Shown here: positions 1 to 6,849 of the stretch, piece after piece
Layout of the letters: each line of letters starts with the position of its first letter
How positions within the stretch are numbered: the stretch's first letter is position 1
Assembly: GCA_025935435.1 (NCBI GenBank)
Contig: JAICVH010000055.1
Coordinates: 1-9,972, forward strand
Origin: Burkholderiales bacterium
GTDB taxonomy: Bacteria > Pseudomonadota > Gammaproteobacteria > Burkholderiales > Casimicrobiaceae
Length of the DNA stretch: 9,972 nucleotides
Reading direction: 5' to 3'
Position numbers and translations under genes: made by a program
The notes under the pieces: model-generated
Databases searched by the model: none
What the model was told of the DNA's origin: nothing
The model's input: the letters and a program-made list of their open reading frames with translations, nothing else

Positions 1-788
1 GGGGGCGCCAGCATCAGTGCCTGCGCGCCACCGTATCCCGCCACGGGTTCGGTGGTGCCGGCGGTGAAGAGCACGCTATCGTCGTCGGCCAAAGCCACGT
101 CGCCGAAGATCCCGCCGTATTCGATGCCTTCGCCGACGACATCGCCGAAGCGCGCCTTCTGCGTCCAGCGGTCGGTCGCGAGGTCGTACAGGTACACGCC
201 CGGCGCCGAGTTGATCGACACCGAGTCGTTCAGGTCCTGGCTCGTGATGGTGGTGGCGTACAGGCCGTTGAAGTTGGTGTCGCCGGTGCCGATGCGGTCG
301 ACGCGGACCGGCAACAATTCAGGCGCGGCGCCCGAGATATTGTTTGCGTCCAGCGACTGCCCCTCGTACGCCACGATCTTGAGACCTGCGATCGACGGCC
401 TCTGGGAATAGTCCATCGTGGCGAGCAGCAGCGCGTTCGGCGCCGGATCGCTGGGTACACCCGCCGGAATCGCCGACGCGGCAAGCGTTACATGCATGAA
501 GAGGCGCGGCGTCACCCCGGCCATGAGGACGACGCCCGTCATGTCCGCGACGGGATTGAGCCTGCCCGGATTGCCCGGCCACGGCAACAAACGCTCGGTG
601 GTCAGCACGCGGTAGAACGCATAGCTGCCGGGGATGACGGTGGCCCCCGAACGCTGCCCGGGCGGTAGTTGCGAGCCGAACCCCGCGGCGCCCGCTCCGC
701 TCACCGCCACGCCGCCCACGGCCGCACCGAGCGCTTGAAGGAACTGGCGGCGCGTGCGGCCGCCAGTCAGATCGTTTGCGTCCGCCAT
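1..788 (-). CDS. Tat-exported protein of unknown function (C-terminus beyond window)
   Basis: An open minus-strand frame runs from the ATG at 788 to the window edge without a stop, so 262 residues of the N-terminal part are visible. Residues 11-18 read RTRRQFLQ, a good twin-arginine motif, followed by an Ala/Gly-rich hydrophobic stretch (about 19-36). Export of a folded protein by the Tat system is therefore likely. The mature part looks like a beta-rich extracytoplasmic protein. Its last visible stretch (GDVVGEG, then DVALADDDSVLFTAGT) resembles the repeat units of 'choice-of-anchor' NxxGxxAF tandem-repeat proteins, but this assignment is tentative. No cysteines, haem motifs or catalytic signature are visible. 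The ATG at 788 is chosen because it places the twin-arginine motif at the usual distance from the N-terminus; the ribosome binding site is weak (GGTGA, 7 bases upstream). It lies 104 bp downstream of the DUF3303 gene on the same strand and could be cotranscribed with it. Confidence 0.75.
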   Translation of the reverse strand, partial: MADANDLTGGRTRRQFLQALGAAVGGVAVSGAGAAGFGSQLPPGQRSGATVIPGSYAFYRVLTTERLLPWPGNPGRLNPVADMTGVVLMAGVTPRLFMHVTLAASAIPAGVPSDPAPNALLLATMDYSQRPSIAGLKIVAYEGQSLDANNISGAAPELLPVRVDRIGTGDTNFNGLYATTITSQDLNDSVSINSAPGVYLYDLATDRWTQKARFGDVVGEGIEYGGIFGDVALADDDSVLFTAGTTEPVAGYGGAQALMLAP

Positions 789-892
789 CTCGGTGTCACC
801 ATGTCGCGCGTTGTCAGAGTGTTGTGGAACCGATTGTCGCTAGCGAGCAGGTGGCGTGCCGGTCCACATCAGGCATGTAAGGCTATGCGATG

Positions 893-1207
893 TCATTTGC
901 CTTTCAGTCCGTCGCGCCAAGCGATGACCTCGAGTTCGCCCCGGACTGCATCCTCGACGGGGATTACCGGGTGCACTTGGAATACAAACGCGGGCAGCAT
1001 CGAGCAAAACTTATGAATCGACACCGGATCGTCACATTCCATCAACATGTGCCCACCCCACTCACCAACTCGTATGACGAAGAATTCAATCTTGAAGTTG
1101 GCGGGCGTTTTCCATTGACCGAATACCTCGAGGATTCGCTTCTGGGCATTCTCATATTCAATGGGCGATCCTTGGGGGCGTTCAAACCAGCTGATCACGT
1201 ATTTCAT
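893..1207 (-). CDS. DUF3303 family protein
   Basis: This encodes a 104-aa protein starting MKYVISWFERPQGSPIEYE. It carries the family's recognisable features in order: the N-terminal ISWFERP block (5-11), FFVIRVGEWGG (42-52), the central ECDDP (57-61), the PVIPVEDAV block (80-88) and a near-terminal AWRD (96-99). DUF3303 proteins are small cytoplasmic alpha/beta proteins, possibly of ferredoxin-like fold; no reaction is established for the family. The start at 1207 is preferred over the upstream in-frame ATG at 1249, because a strong Shine-Dalgarno GGAGGA lies 6 bases before it and family members begin with MKY. Length is normal and the frame is intact. It lies just outside the tRNA-Leu relic at 1424, so it would belong to the chromosome flank if the relic marks an integration boundary. 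Confidence 0.85.
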   Translation of the reverse strand: MKYVISWFERPQGSPIEYENAQKRILEVFGQWKTPANFKIEFFVIRVGEWGGHMLMECDDPVSIHKFCSMLPAFVFQVHPVIPVEDAVRGELEVIAWRDGLKGK

Positions 1208-1213
1208 CGGGCA

Positions 1214-1219
1214 TCCTCC
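1214..1219 (-). promoter_or_regulatory. Shine-Dalgarno site of the DUF3303 gene
   Basis: GGAGGA on the minus strand, 6 bases upstream of the ATG at 1207. It decides the start of the DUF3303 gene in favour of 1207 over 1249. Confidence 0.8.
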
Positions 1220-1423
1220 ATGAGTCGAGTCGAGATGTTTGACTTCCAAAGCGCCTGCCGCGTCTCATTGAGCAGTCGCGCCGCACCCAACATCTCTGCG
1301 AATCGCCGACGTCGGAACCGGTAAGTGGCGTACCGGCGCAGGAATAGCGTTACAGGAAAAGCTCGGACGTGTCTTCGCCGACGAACGTTCGAGATGCGGA
1401 TTGACGTGCTGCGCGTGCGTTTT
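1220..1423. other. Gene-free stretch upstream of DUF3303
   Basis: No convincing coding frame is seen on either strand. The only structure noted is a 6-bp inverted repeat, CCGGTA at 1318-1323 and TACCGG at 1331-1336 with a 7-base spacer, plus the short palindrome CCGACGTCGG next to it. A promoter for the minus-strand DUF3303 gene should lie here, but no clear -35/-10 pair could be picked out. Confidence 0.4.
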
Positions 1424-1497
1424 TTGGTGCCGGGAGAGGGAGTTGAACTCTCACGGTATTGCTACCGGCGGATTTTGAGTCGGGCCGGTCGGCCATT
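1424..1497 (-). pseudogene. tRNA-Leu(CAA) relic / possible attachment site
   Basis: Bases 1424-1481 match 9831-9888, the 3' part of the intact tRNA-Leu from anticodon stem to encoded CCA, at 56 of 58 positions and in the same orientation. Both differences (1444 and 1449) lie in the T arm, one disrupting a stem pair and one altering the TTCGA loop. The anticodon loop CTCAAAA is kept, but the 5' half of the anticodon stem is changed so that two C-C mismatches arise. Beyond the strong match, the D-arm motif AATGGCnGAC still lines up in register with the intact gene; the acceptor 5' strand is lost. It cannot fold as a functional tRNA. It is either the displaced 3' end left by a tRNA-targeting integrase (a direct-repeat attachment site) or a decayed tandem duplicate. 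Confidence 0.8.
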
Positions 1498-1502
1498 GTA
1501 GC

Positions 1503-1864
1503 TGGCTGTTAGCGGCCGGTTTGATCTTTGCGATTCTCGTGCAGCGCGAGGAACTCAGCCTTCAGCGCGAGGATTGGCCTCCACCCGAAAGGAATTGGAG
1601 CGAACGGCAGCCGCTCAACGCTCTCAAGAATCGCTCCGTCAGCAAGCTGAATTTTCTCGGCTGACCGCCCGTCTTAACGCAGTGAATTTCCTGCTGGCGC
1701 ACTACGAAAAGCAGCGAAAGGTGTACGCCGGGGCTTTTCCGGTCGGACATCCGAACTTAATTGCCCGCGACGAGCTGGACAGAAAGACGAGCACGCTAAA
1801 CGAAATCCTTGAGCAGGTATTTCTTGAAACGACCGAACGGGAGTCTGGAAATGGCAAAATTTAA
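1503..1864 (+). pseudogene. Membrane-anchored coiled-coil protein, 5'-truncated and frameshifted
   Basis: The frame from 1503 to about 1570 encodes a hydrophobic helix (WLLAAGLIFAILV) that runs into QREELSLQRE. The neighbouring frame then continues from about 1571 with LASTRKELERTAAAQRSQ and so on to the TAA at 1862-1864. The heptad-like Glu/Leu/Gln/Arg pattern passes smoothly across the switch if one base is missing around 1570-1573 (GAGGA before TTG). This suggests one original protein: an N-terminal inner-membrane anchor, a coiled coil, and a C-terminal region containing VGHPNLIARDELDRK. No start codon with a ribosome binding site precedes the helix. The upstream frame closes at 1476-1478 inside the tRNA relic, so the natural 5' end appears lost at the tRNA junction. 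A shorter product from the TTG at 1574 (96 aa) would remain possible but has no good ribosome binding site. Its 3' end overlaps the next gene by 14 bases. The family was not recognised. Confidence 0.55.
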
Positions 1865-2018
1865 GGTCGGCGATATTGTCAGGCTAAAGAGCGGCGGACC
1901 GCATATGACGCTGGAAAGCTTCGGCGATTTCACACCGGGACCCCCGAACGGCGTCAAATGTGTGTGGTTCGACGACAAACACAACAAGATGGAAGACGTC
2001 TTTGCGAGGAAGCCTTAG
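1851..2018 (+). CDS. YodC/DUF2158 family small protein
   Basis: A 55-aa protein, MAKFKVGDIVRLKSGGPHMT at the N-terminus, with VKCVWFDD in the second half. These are the two signature blocks of the YodC-like DUF2158 family: a small SH3-like beta barrel with F-x-GD-x-V-x-LKSGGP-x-MT, then VKC-x-WF. The family's cellular role is not established. The ATG at 1851 is chosen over an upstream in-frame start at 1809 because a CGGGAG ribosome binding site ends 7 bases before it and family members begin just before the KVGD block. The start lies 14 bases inside the end of the preceding frame, so translation was probably coupled to that gene while it was intact. Frame and length are normal. Confidence 0.8.
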   Translation: MAKFKVGDIVRLKSGGPHMTLESFGDFTPGPPNGVKCVWFDDKHNKMEDVFARKP

Positions 2019-2230
2019 AACTTGCGGATGGCGATGGCAAGGCAATGCGCACGGTCCCACTTGTGCGCGGGTGAAACCTACCTATGAGTTTCGTTGTTCG
2101 TCGCACTCCCGACGGCGCCATGGCTTCGGGAAACTCGGTTGTAAGGCGAAGCCAGAATCGCGCTGGAGCCGCGCAATCGACCGCGGACATCACCCTAGCC
2201 TACCGCTGCGCGAATCGCTTGTGGCGCGCT
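2019..2230. other. No recognisable content
   Basis: Overlapping open frames exist on both strands but none has a credible composition, a ribosome binding site or a recognisable family. No tRNA, hairpin terminator or repeat was seen. It begins the degraded tract that runs to about 3613. Confidence 0.4.
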
Positions 2231-2455
2231 CTACGCGGCCGAAATGGTCGGATACCGTGTCGGCATTTGACCGCGCAATCGTGCTACGGGCCACTCATCA
2301 TCGGCGCCGGGCTCGCGAACGAACACCATGCACTCGGTTCGATACGGCGCGCCGGGGACGCCCTGCATGCAATGCGAGTACATGGTGAGTACGCTCGCAA
2401 CGTAGCCCATCATCGGCGCAGAATAACGGCAGATTGCACACAGGATTCGCGGCAT
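2231..2455 (-). CDS. Possible small cysteine-rich (zinc-ribbon-like) protein
   Basis: A 74-aa minus-strand frame starts at the ATG at 2455. A ribosome binding site AAGGTGA lies 7 bases upstream (2463-2469 on the plus strand). The first 54 residues look like a real protein: a CxxC pair at Cys6 and Cys9, further cysteines at 29 and 42, and the segment VFVREPGADDE. Such spacing could bind a metal ion, but no family was recognised. The last 20 residues look like unselected reading-through, so the natural stop may have been lost. It stands alone between a blank stretch and a broken coiled-coil gene. It may be a real small gene or the remains of one. Confidence 0.4.
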   Translation of the reverse strand: MPRILCAICRYSAPMMGYVASVLTMYSHCMQGVPGAPYRTECMVFVREPGADDEWPVARLRGQMPTRYPTISAA

Positions 2456-2630
2456 AGCTATTTCACCTTCCGCGGACCATAACGCGGCGGTCGCAGCCGA
2501 GTCGGATCGGTGCTGCGAGTTAACACGATGCCGGCAACTCGACTACATTGGACGCGGGCACGAATCGCCGGATCGATCTTGCGCGCACATTGCGGGCATA
2601 CCATGAGGCTTCGCGAAGTGCGCCGTTCCT

Positions 2631-3340
2631 TCACGCGGATCTAGTGCGTTTCGCTGGCGCCGTCACGTGGACCTCGGGACCTGAGTTTTTGCGCGGTCTG
2701 TTGACTTGCGCACGTTTGATCAAAGCCTCAAGCGATGCGGCGACATCATTCAATCCGCGCGCTACGCTCGCGCGTACGCTGCAAGCCGCCGCAGGCTGCG
2801 GAGCGTTCAAGCTCCTCGCAAACATTTCGGTTGCGAGTTGCCAAACCGAGTCTCGAGGTCGCGTAGGTCGATCACCGTGCGAAGATCGCCGAGACTCGAT
2901 TGAATTCGGTCGAGCGCCAGCAGCCGTGCGCGCGTCGGCAACGAGTACCTGTGCGTGCGCGACGTACTCGGATGCGACGGCGTTGACGTGCTCTCCAACG
3001 CGGCGATAACCGCCTGCTTCCGCTTCGCGCGCCTTGCGCAGCGCAGCCTCGGTCTCAGCGCGAAAATTGTAGACCCAGTCAAAGTGCGCGCGAGGTCGGT
3101 CGCCCGCGCTTCCGTAATGTGCGCTCGATGGCTTAGATCGCGCGCATCGTCGTCGCAGTCGTCGCCGATCACCGCAAGCGCCGCCACCTGACCGGCTTTC
3201 GATCTCGGCTCGGATGCTTCGCGCTGAGCGATCTGACACTGCTCCGTGAGTTTCGTCTTCTCGCTTCCGATGCGCGCGAGTTTCTCCTCCGCCGTCGCAA
3301 TCGCGCGGTTCAGCACTTTGACCTGATCCTTTACCTGTCG
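2631..3340 (-). pseudogene. Frameshifted coiled-coil protein gene
   Basis: Two minus-strand frames alternate in making protein-like sequence. Frame A covers about 3340-3090: VKDQVKVLNRAIATAEEKLA and onward to ITEARATDLART. Frame B covers about 3086-2912: HFDWVYNFRAETEAALRKAR and onward to YVAHAQVLVADARTAA. Frame A resumes at about 2920-2850 (ALDRIQSSLGDLRTVIDL), and frame B carries the end from about 2850 to the stop at 2631 (LNDVAASLEALIKRAQV). Stitched together these give an Ala/Glu/Arg-rich, largely alpha-helical coiled-coil protein of roughly 230 residues. At least three compensating shifts would be needed, so it is most likely a decayed gene; sequencing or assembly indels are the alternative. 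No start codon with a ribosome binding site is visible; the frame is open upstream to the stop at 3440-3442. The family was not recognised. The plus-strand frame 2548-3009 is its antisense shadow. Confidence 0.5.
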
Positions 3341-3440
3341 AACGCTCCGATGTGAATTAGGGGCCGAGGTTAGGCTCCCGAGCGAGGACTTCGATGCCGA
3401 TGGATGGCAGCATCGATGGGAGTGCTCCGCAGTCGTTTCC

Positions 3441-3454
3441 TATGGCGCGCCATA
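3441..3454. repeat. 14-bp perfect palindrome
   Basis: TATGGCGCGCCATA reads the same on both strands without a spacer. It lies in the gene-free stretch between the broken coiled-coil gene and the CHASE2 cyclase gene. It could be a protein-binding site or chance; no promoter is seen next to it. Confidence 0.4.
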
Positions 3455-3522
3455 CTCGGCTGTGACGATATTGCAGGCGCGATCCGAACAACGTAACGGG
3501 AAACTTCACTCTCCCGCGGCGA

Positions 3523-3600
3523 TCACGATCTGTCGAAACCGTCGTGCTTCAGCTCAAAGATCCAGCCCTGCAGCCGGCCCGCACGATCGCAAGTCGCTTC
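3523..3600 (-). pseudogene. Fragment resembling ATP-dependent DNA ligase motif I
   Basis: A short minus-strand stretch encodes GWIFELKHDGF (3567-3535) and is then closed by a TGA at 3523-3525. The pattern WxxExKxDGF is the nucleotidyl-lysine motif (KxDG) of ATP-dependent DNA ligases of the LigD/LigC type, where Lys is adenylated. No other ligase motif could be followed in any frame on either side, so if it is real it is only a relic of a lost ligase gene. A chance match of about eight residues cannot be excluded. It lies just downstream of the CHASE2 cyclase gene in a stretch (3341-3613) that otherwise holds no gene. Confidence 0.25.
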
Positions 3601-3613
3601 GCCGCCGCGAACA

Positions 3614-5839
3614 TCACCGGGTGCTGAAACCAAAAACGCCATCCCAGTCCACGCCCGGCGGGCTCGCGCGGAACTGGGCGACGCGCTCGCGGTAGAGTCG
3701 GTAGAGTTTCACTTCAGGCGCAGCGGCGGCGAGTTCCTTCAGCAGCGCTTCGGCCTCGTCCCAGCGCCGCGCGCGGAAGTGCGCCAGGGCCTCGTGGAAA
3801 CGGGCGATCTCCAAGAGCGTGTCGCTGCGGACCTCGCCTTCCGCGCCGATGGGCTCGAAAATCGCGACACCCCCGCGCCTGCCCTTCACCCGCACCTTGT
3901 CCACTTCTCGATAGACGAAGTGCTGCACGGCGCGCACGATGTTCTCGGAGACGAGGACGCCCACGCCGTATTCCTTGGTGAGATCCTGAAGGCGCGAGGC
4001 GAGGTTCACCGCGTCACCCATTACGGTGTAGGAACGGCGAAAGTGTGAGCCCATGTCGCCGACGCTCATCGTGCCGCAATTGAGGCCGACGCCAATGTGC
4101 AGCGCAGGCCACCGCTTCTTCGCGAACACGGGATCCAGCTCGCGCAAGGCTTTCTGCATCGCCAGACTGCATTCGAGCGCGTGCCGCGCATGCTCGGCAT
4201 CGCGCACCGGCGCCCCCCAGAAGGCCATGATCGCGTCGCCGATGTACTTGTCGACAATGCCGCGCTGGTCCTGGATGCAGAGGGTCATCCTCGTGAAGAA
4301 GGTGTTGATCAGGTCCTTCAGGTCCTGCGGCGTTCGCGTTTCTGCGATCGACGTGAAGTCGCGAATGTCGGCGAAAAGCACGGTCATATCGAGGCTCTGG
4401 CCGTGCATCGAATACTCCTCGGGATGCTCCGCCATCTCGGCGACGATTTCCTTTGGAACGTAGGTTCCGAACAGCTCGGTCAGCAGCCGCCGGTGACGGG
4501 TTTCCGCGAAGTAACCCCACACGACGTCGAGAAAGTAGAGGCCCGCCAGCATGACCAGTGGGCCAGCGAGCGGGAGCACCAGATTGCGCGCCTGCCACGC
4601 CCACGCATTCACGCCCAGCAAGACTGCAAGCACGCCCGCTACAGCGAGCGTCGCGGCGAGGGCCGACAGCCTTCGCAGAAACACCGCGAACGCAATGCCG
4701 ACGAGCAGGACGGTGAGCATGGCAATGGCTATCGTCTCCGTGGGCCGGGATTTCACGGCGTTGTCGAGCGCACCGGAGATGAGACTCGCGTGGATCTCCA
4801 CACCCGGGAGATCCTCCAGCGCCGGCGTGGCGCGGACGTCGACGAGCCCCCGTGCCGAGGTACCGACGAGAACGATCCGGTCATTCAGCTCGTCGGCGCC
4901 GAGCGTGCCCCGGATCACGTCGGTGGCCGACACATAGCGATAGCTGCCCTGACTGCGGAACGGGATGAGCGCCGCCATCCTCTCGTCGAGCGGAATGCGC
5001 ACTGGGCCACCGCCGATGTTCACGGAGCGCATCCACCCGACGTTACGTGCGCCCGAGGCGACGACGGTCCTCTCGAGCTTGATCGGCGCGTTGCCGAGGT
5101 AGACGCGAAGGACGGCCAGCGACAGCGCCTCGTAGAAATCGTCTCCCACCTGCATGAAGATCGGCACGCTGCGCGTGACACCGTCCGGGTCGAGCGCCGC
5201 GTATAGATGGCCTGCGGCCGTCGCGGCCGCCTGCAGCGGCGCGATGTTGCCGCTGTAGCCGGTGGCGCTGAAATAGTTGTACTGCGCGTCGGCAAGAGCG
5301 CTCGCCGGGAACGCGGGCGGCGGCAATACGGCCGATCGCTCTGCCTGCGCGCTTACGAGGAACCCGAGGATTACAGGATGCTTGTGGATCTCTTCGGCAA
5401 AGAGCCGGTCGTGGTCGAGTGAGGGGCGTATACGCTCGAAAAAAGCTTGAAATGCCGCGTCGTTGCGCAATTCACCATGGGCGGCCGCTTCGAGAACCGG
5501 CAGGCCGGCGTTCGGGTCGGCCTCAGGAAAGGCGGTGTCGAAGGCGACGACGCGCACCCCATAGCGCCCGAAGAGCTGATGAATCATCAGGGCGAGCTTG
5601 TCGCGACTCCACGGCCAGTATCCCTCGGCCTTGAGACTTCTTTCGTCGATGTCCACGATGACGATGCGTGGGTCGCGCGTTCGCGGCAGGAACAGACGGA
5701 CCCTCGCGTCGTAGGCCCAGCGTTCGAGCTGGGTGAGCGCAGGGATCTCGATCCAGCCCGCGGCGTCGGTCAGCAGACAAGCCATCAGCGCCAGTTCGAT
5801 CGCAATCCGAACGACGCCACCGAGCGAGAACTTCGGCAT
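3614..5839 (-). CDS. CHASE2-domain adenylate cyclase (class III)
   Basis: A 741-aa inner-membrane cyclase predicted to make cAMP from ATP in response to a periplasmic signal. An N-terminal membrane helix (about 11-27) leads to an extracytoplasmic CHASE2 sensor (about 30-355) with the family-like IVIVDIDERSL (59-69) and WPWSRD (75-80). Three membrane helices follow (about 369-387, 393-412, 420-440), then a class III catalytic domain (about 480-665). Both metal aspartates are present (Asp491 in FADIRDFT, Asp535 in DKYIGDAIM). Lys531 and Asp609 fit ATP recognition, and Asn612 and Arg616 (NLASR) the transition state, so the enzyme should be active and selective for ATP over GTP. The tail (672-741) has a TPR-like helical pair and the PPxxDWDGVF ending common in this family. 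Length is typical. No strong ribosome binding site precedes the ATG at 5839, but the start fits the first helix. The gene is divergent from the FecR gene across a 234-bp gap. Confidence 0.95.
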   Translation of the reverse strand: MPKFSLGGVVRIAIELALMACLLTDAAGWIEIPALTQLERWAYDARVRLFLPRTRDPRIVIVDIDERSLKAEGYWPWSRDKLALMIHQLFGRYGVRVVAFDTAFPEADPNAGLPVLEAAAHGELRNDAAFQAFFERIRPSLDHDRLFAEEIHKHPVILGFLVSAQAERSAVLPPPAFPASALADAQYNYFSATGYSGNIAPLQAAATAAGHLYAALDPDGVTRSVPIFMQVGDDFYEALSLAVLRVYLGNAPIKLERTVVASGARNVGWMRSVNIGGGPVRIPLDERMAALIPFRSQGSYRYVSATDVIRGTLGADELNDRIVLVGTSARGLVDVRATPALEDLPGVEIHASLISGALDNAVKSRPTETIAIAMLTVLLVGIAFAVFLRRLSALAATLAVAGVLAVLLGVNAWAWQARNLVLPLAGPLVMLAGLYFLDVVWGYFAETRHRRLLTELFGTYVPKEIVAEMAEHPEEYSMHGQSLDMTVLFADIRDFTSIAETRTPQDLKDLINTFFTRMTLCIQDQRGIVDKYIGDAIMAFWGAPVRDAEHARHALECSLAMQKALRELDPVFAKKRWPALHIGVGLNCGTMSVGDMGSHFRRSYTVMGDAVNLASRLQDLTKEYGVGVLVSENIVRAVQHFVYREVDKVRVKGRRGGVAIFEPIGAEGEVRSDTLLEIARFHEALAHFRARRWDEAEALLKELAAAAPEVKLYRLYRERVAQFRASPPGVDWDGVFGFSTR

Positions 5840-5878
5840 CCAGCGGACGATGGTTCACCAGGCAAATGCTGTGCGAGC

Positions 5879-5901
5879 GCGAAGCATAGGCGATGCTTCG
5901 C
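5879..5901. promoter_or_regulatory. Inverted repeat in the cyclase/FecR divergent gap (candidate operator)
   Basis: GCGAAGCAT and ATGCTTCGC form a perfect 9-bp inverted repeat with a 5-base spacer. It lies 40-62 bases upstream of the cyclase start and about 170 bases upstream of the FecR start. Dimeric regulators commonly bind such dyads, so an operator shared by the two divergent genes is possible. As RNA it would form a hairpin in the cyclase leader. There is no T-tract, so a terminator is unlikely. Confidence 0.4.
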
Positions 5902-6016
5902 CACTTGCGGAAGCGACTGCAAAAGGTGACGCCCAGGTTGGTGCGCCTGAGCGTGTGGCGCGAACGCCGGCCAGCTTGTGCGAATTCTCCGCACCGTTCT
6001 AGAGCAACTCTCCGCT

Positions 6017-6045
6017 TTGACCGGGAACGGCAACCGGCCCAAAAT
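6017..6045 (+). promoter_or_regulatory. Candidate sigma70-type promoter of the FecR gene
   Basis: TTGACC (6017-6022) and CAAAAT (6040-6045) are separated by 17 bases, matching the -35 and -10 consensus at 5 and 4 of 6 positions. Transcription would begin near 6052, leaving a leader of about 22 bases before the ATG at 6074. This supports the choice of 6074 over the upstream in-frame start at 5978. Confidence 0.45.
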
Positions 6046-6073
6046 CGCAAATCGACACTCTTGCGACTCAACG

Positions 6074-6808
6074 ATGACGTGGAATAGGACTGATGAAGAT
6101 CCGCAGCGCCGTCTTCTGATGGAGGTGCTTGCCGCGGCCCTTGTCTCGACCGCGATCGGAAGCCGCAACGTCGCGGCGCAAGTGCTCGGCAACAGGCCCG
6201 CACCGCTGCCGAAGGGGAAGTCCATCTATCGGATCGAAGGGCAGGTGCTGGTCGACGGGCAACCGGCTACGCCCGACACCCAGATCGCTGCTGACTCCAC
6301 CATCGAGACCGGCAAGAATGGCGAAGTGATCTACGCCGTTGGCGAGACCGCGCACCTTCAGCGTAGCGAGAGCCAGGTGACGATGGAAACGAAGGAGAGC
6401 GGTTCGATGGTCGTATCGGGCCTTCGCGTGCTGACCGGGAAGATCCTGTCGGTGTTCCCGACCGGCCGAGCCGTCCGCATGACGACGAAAAACGCTTCCA
6501 TCGGCATCCGCGGAACGGGCGTCTACATGGAGTCGGATCCGGAGCAGACCTACTTCTGCACATGCTATGGAACCGCCGAAATCGCCTCAGCGAGCGATCC
6601 CACGAGCCGCGAAACGGTCGTGTCGAGCCACCACGATCGGCCGCTGTATATCCTGACTGGGGAGCAGCCCGGGCAGAACATCCGCCTCGCACCGTTCATC
6701 GACCACACCGACCAGGAGCTGATGCTGATCGAGGCGCTCGTGGGCCGCACGCCACCTTTCGTGTTTCCGAAGGACGAGTACAACCGGCCGCGCCGGCGCA
6801 CGTACTGA
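6074..6808 (+). CDS. Exported FecR-domain protein
   Basis: A 244-aa protein. Residues 11-36 (QRRLLMEVLAAALVSTAIGS onward to AAQ) form an export signal with a twin-arginine pair, so Sec or Tat export to the periplasm is likely. The mature part carries a FecR domain: IYRIEGQVLVDGQPA (51-65), then TIETGKNGEVIYAVGETAHL (76-95), and the closing KNASIGIRGTGVYME (139-153). In classical FecR this domain sits behind an anti-sigma region; none is present here and no sigma-factor gene is nearby. Instead the protein pairs with a CHASE2 cyclase, an arrangement I recall from other proteobacteria. After the domain come a CxC motif (Cys162, Cys164 in YFCTCYG) and a His pair (186-187 in SSHHDRP), possibly a metal or redox site. 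Start 6074 is chosen because a promoter-like element lies just upstream and the signal peptide follows; no Shine-Dalgarno is visible. ATG 6119 is an alternative but would remove the twin arginines. Confidence 0.85.
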   Translation: MTWNRTDEDPQRRLLMEVLAAALVSTAIGSRNVAAQVLGNRPAPLPKGKSIYRIEGQVLVDGQPATPDTQIAADSTIETGKNGEVIYAVGETAHLQRSESQVTMETKESGSMVVSGLRVLTGKILSVFPTGRAVRMTTKNASIGIRGTGVYMESDPEQTYFCTCYGTAEIASASDPTSRETVVSSHHDRPLYILTGEQPGQNIRLAPFIDHTDQELMLIEALVGRTPPFVFPKDEYNRPRRRTY

Positions 6809-6849
6809 TCCTGCGAGAGGCGCGCTATTGCGGCGCGCCGTTGAGGATC
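6807..6849. terminator. Candidate bidirectional terminator hairpin between convergent genes
   Basis: An inner 7-bp stem (GGCGCGC 6819-6825, GCGCGCC 6833-6839, 7-base loop) is flanked by an outer 6-bp stem (GATCCT 6807-6812, AGGATC 6844-6849). The structure straddles the stop codons of the FecR gene (ending 6808) and the cytochrome gene (stop 6825-6827), which are only 16 bases apart. A U-tract is missing on both strands, so efficiency as an intrinsic terminator is uncertain; it may instead protect 3' ends. Confidence 0.4.

Noticed and set aside
890..1324. A plus-strand frame opposite the DUF3303 gene
   Set aside because: The minus strand encodes recognisable DUF3303 blocks with a strong ribosome binding site; the plus frame matches nothing.
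1484..1495. GGCCG-GT-CGGCC inverted repeat as a terminator
   Set aside because: The loop is only two bases, there is no T-tract, and it lies inside the tRNA relic.
2548..3009. A 153-aa plus-strand frame
   Set aside because: It lies opposite the broken coiled-coil gene, and its Ser/Cys/Arg-rich composition looks like antisense reading.
4097..5206. A long plus-strand open frame opposite the CHASE2 cyclase gene
   Set aside because: It is antisense to conserved cyclase and CHASE2 motifs, with His/Arg/Asp-rich composition typical of the complement of GC-rich coding DNA.
5978..6073. Upstream extension of the FecR-domain protein to the start at 5978
   Set aside because: It would put 32 non-signal-like residues before the signal peptide and overlap the likely promoter at 6017-6045.
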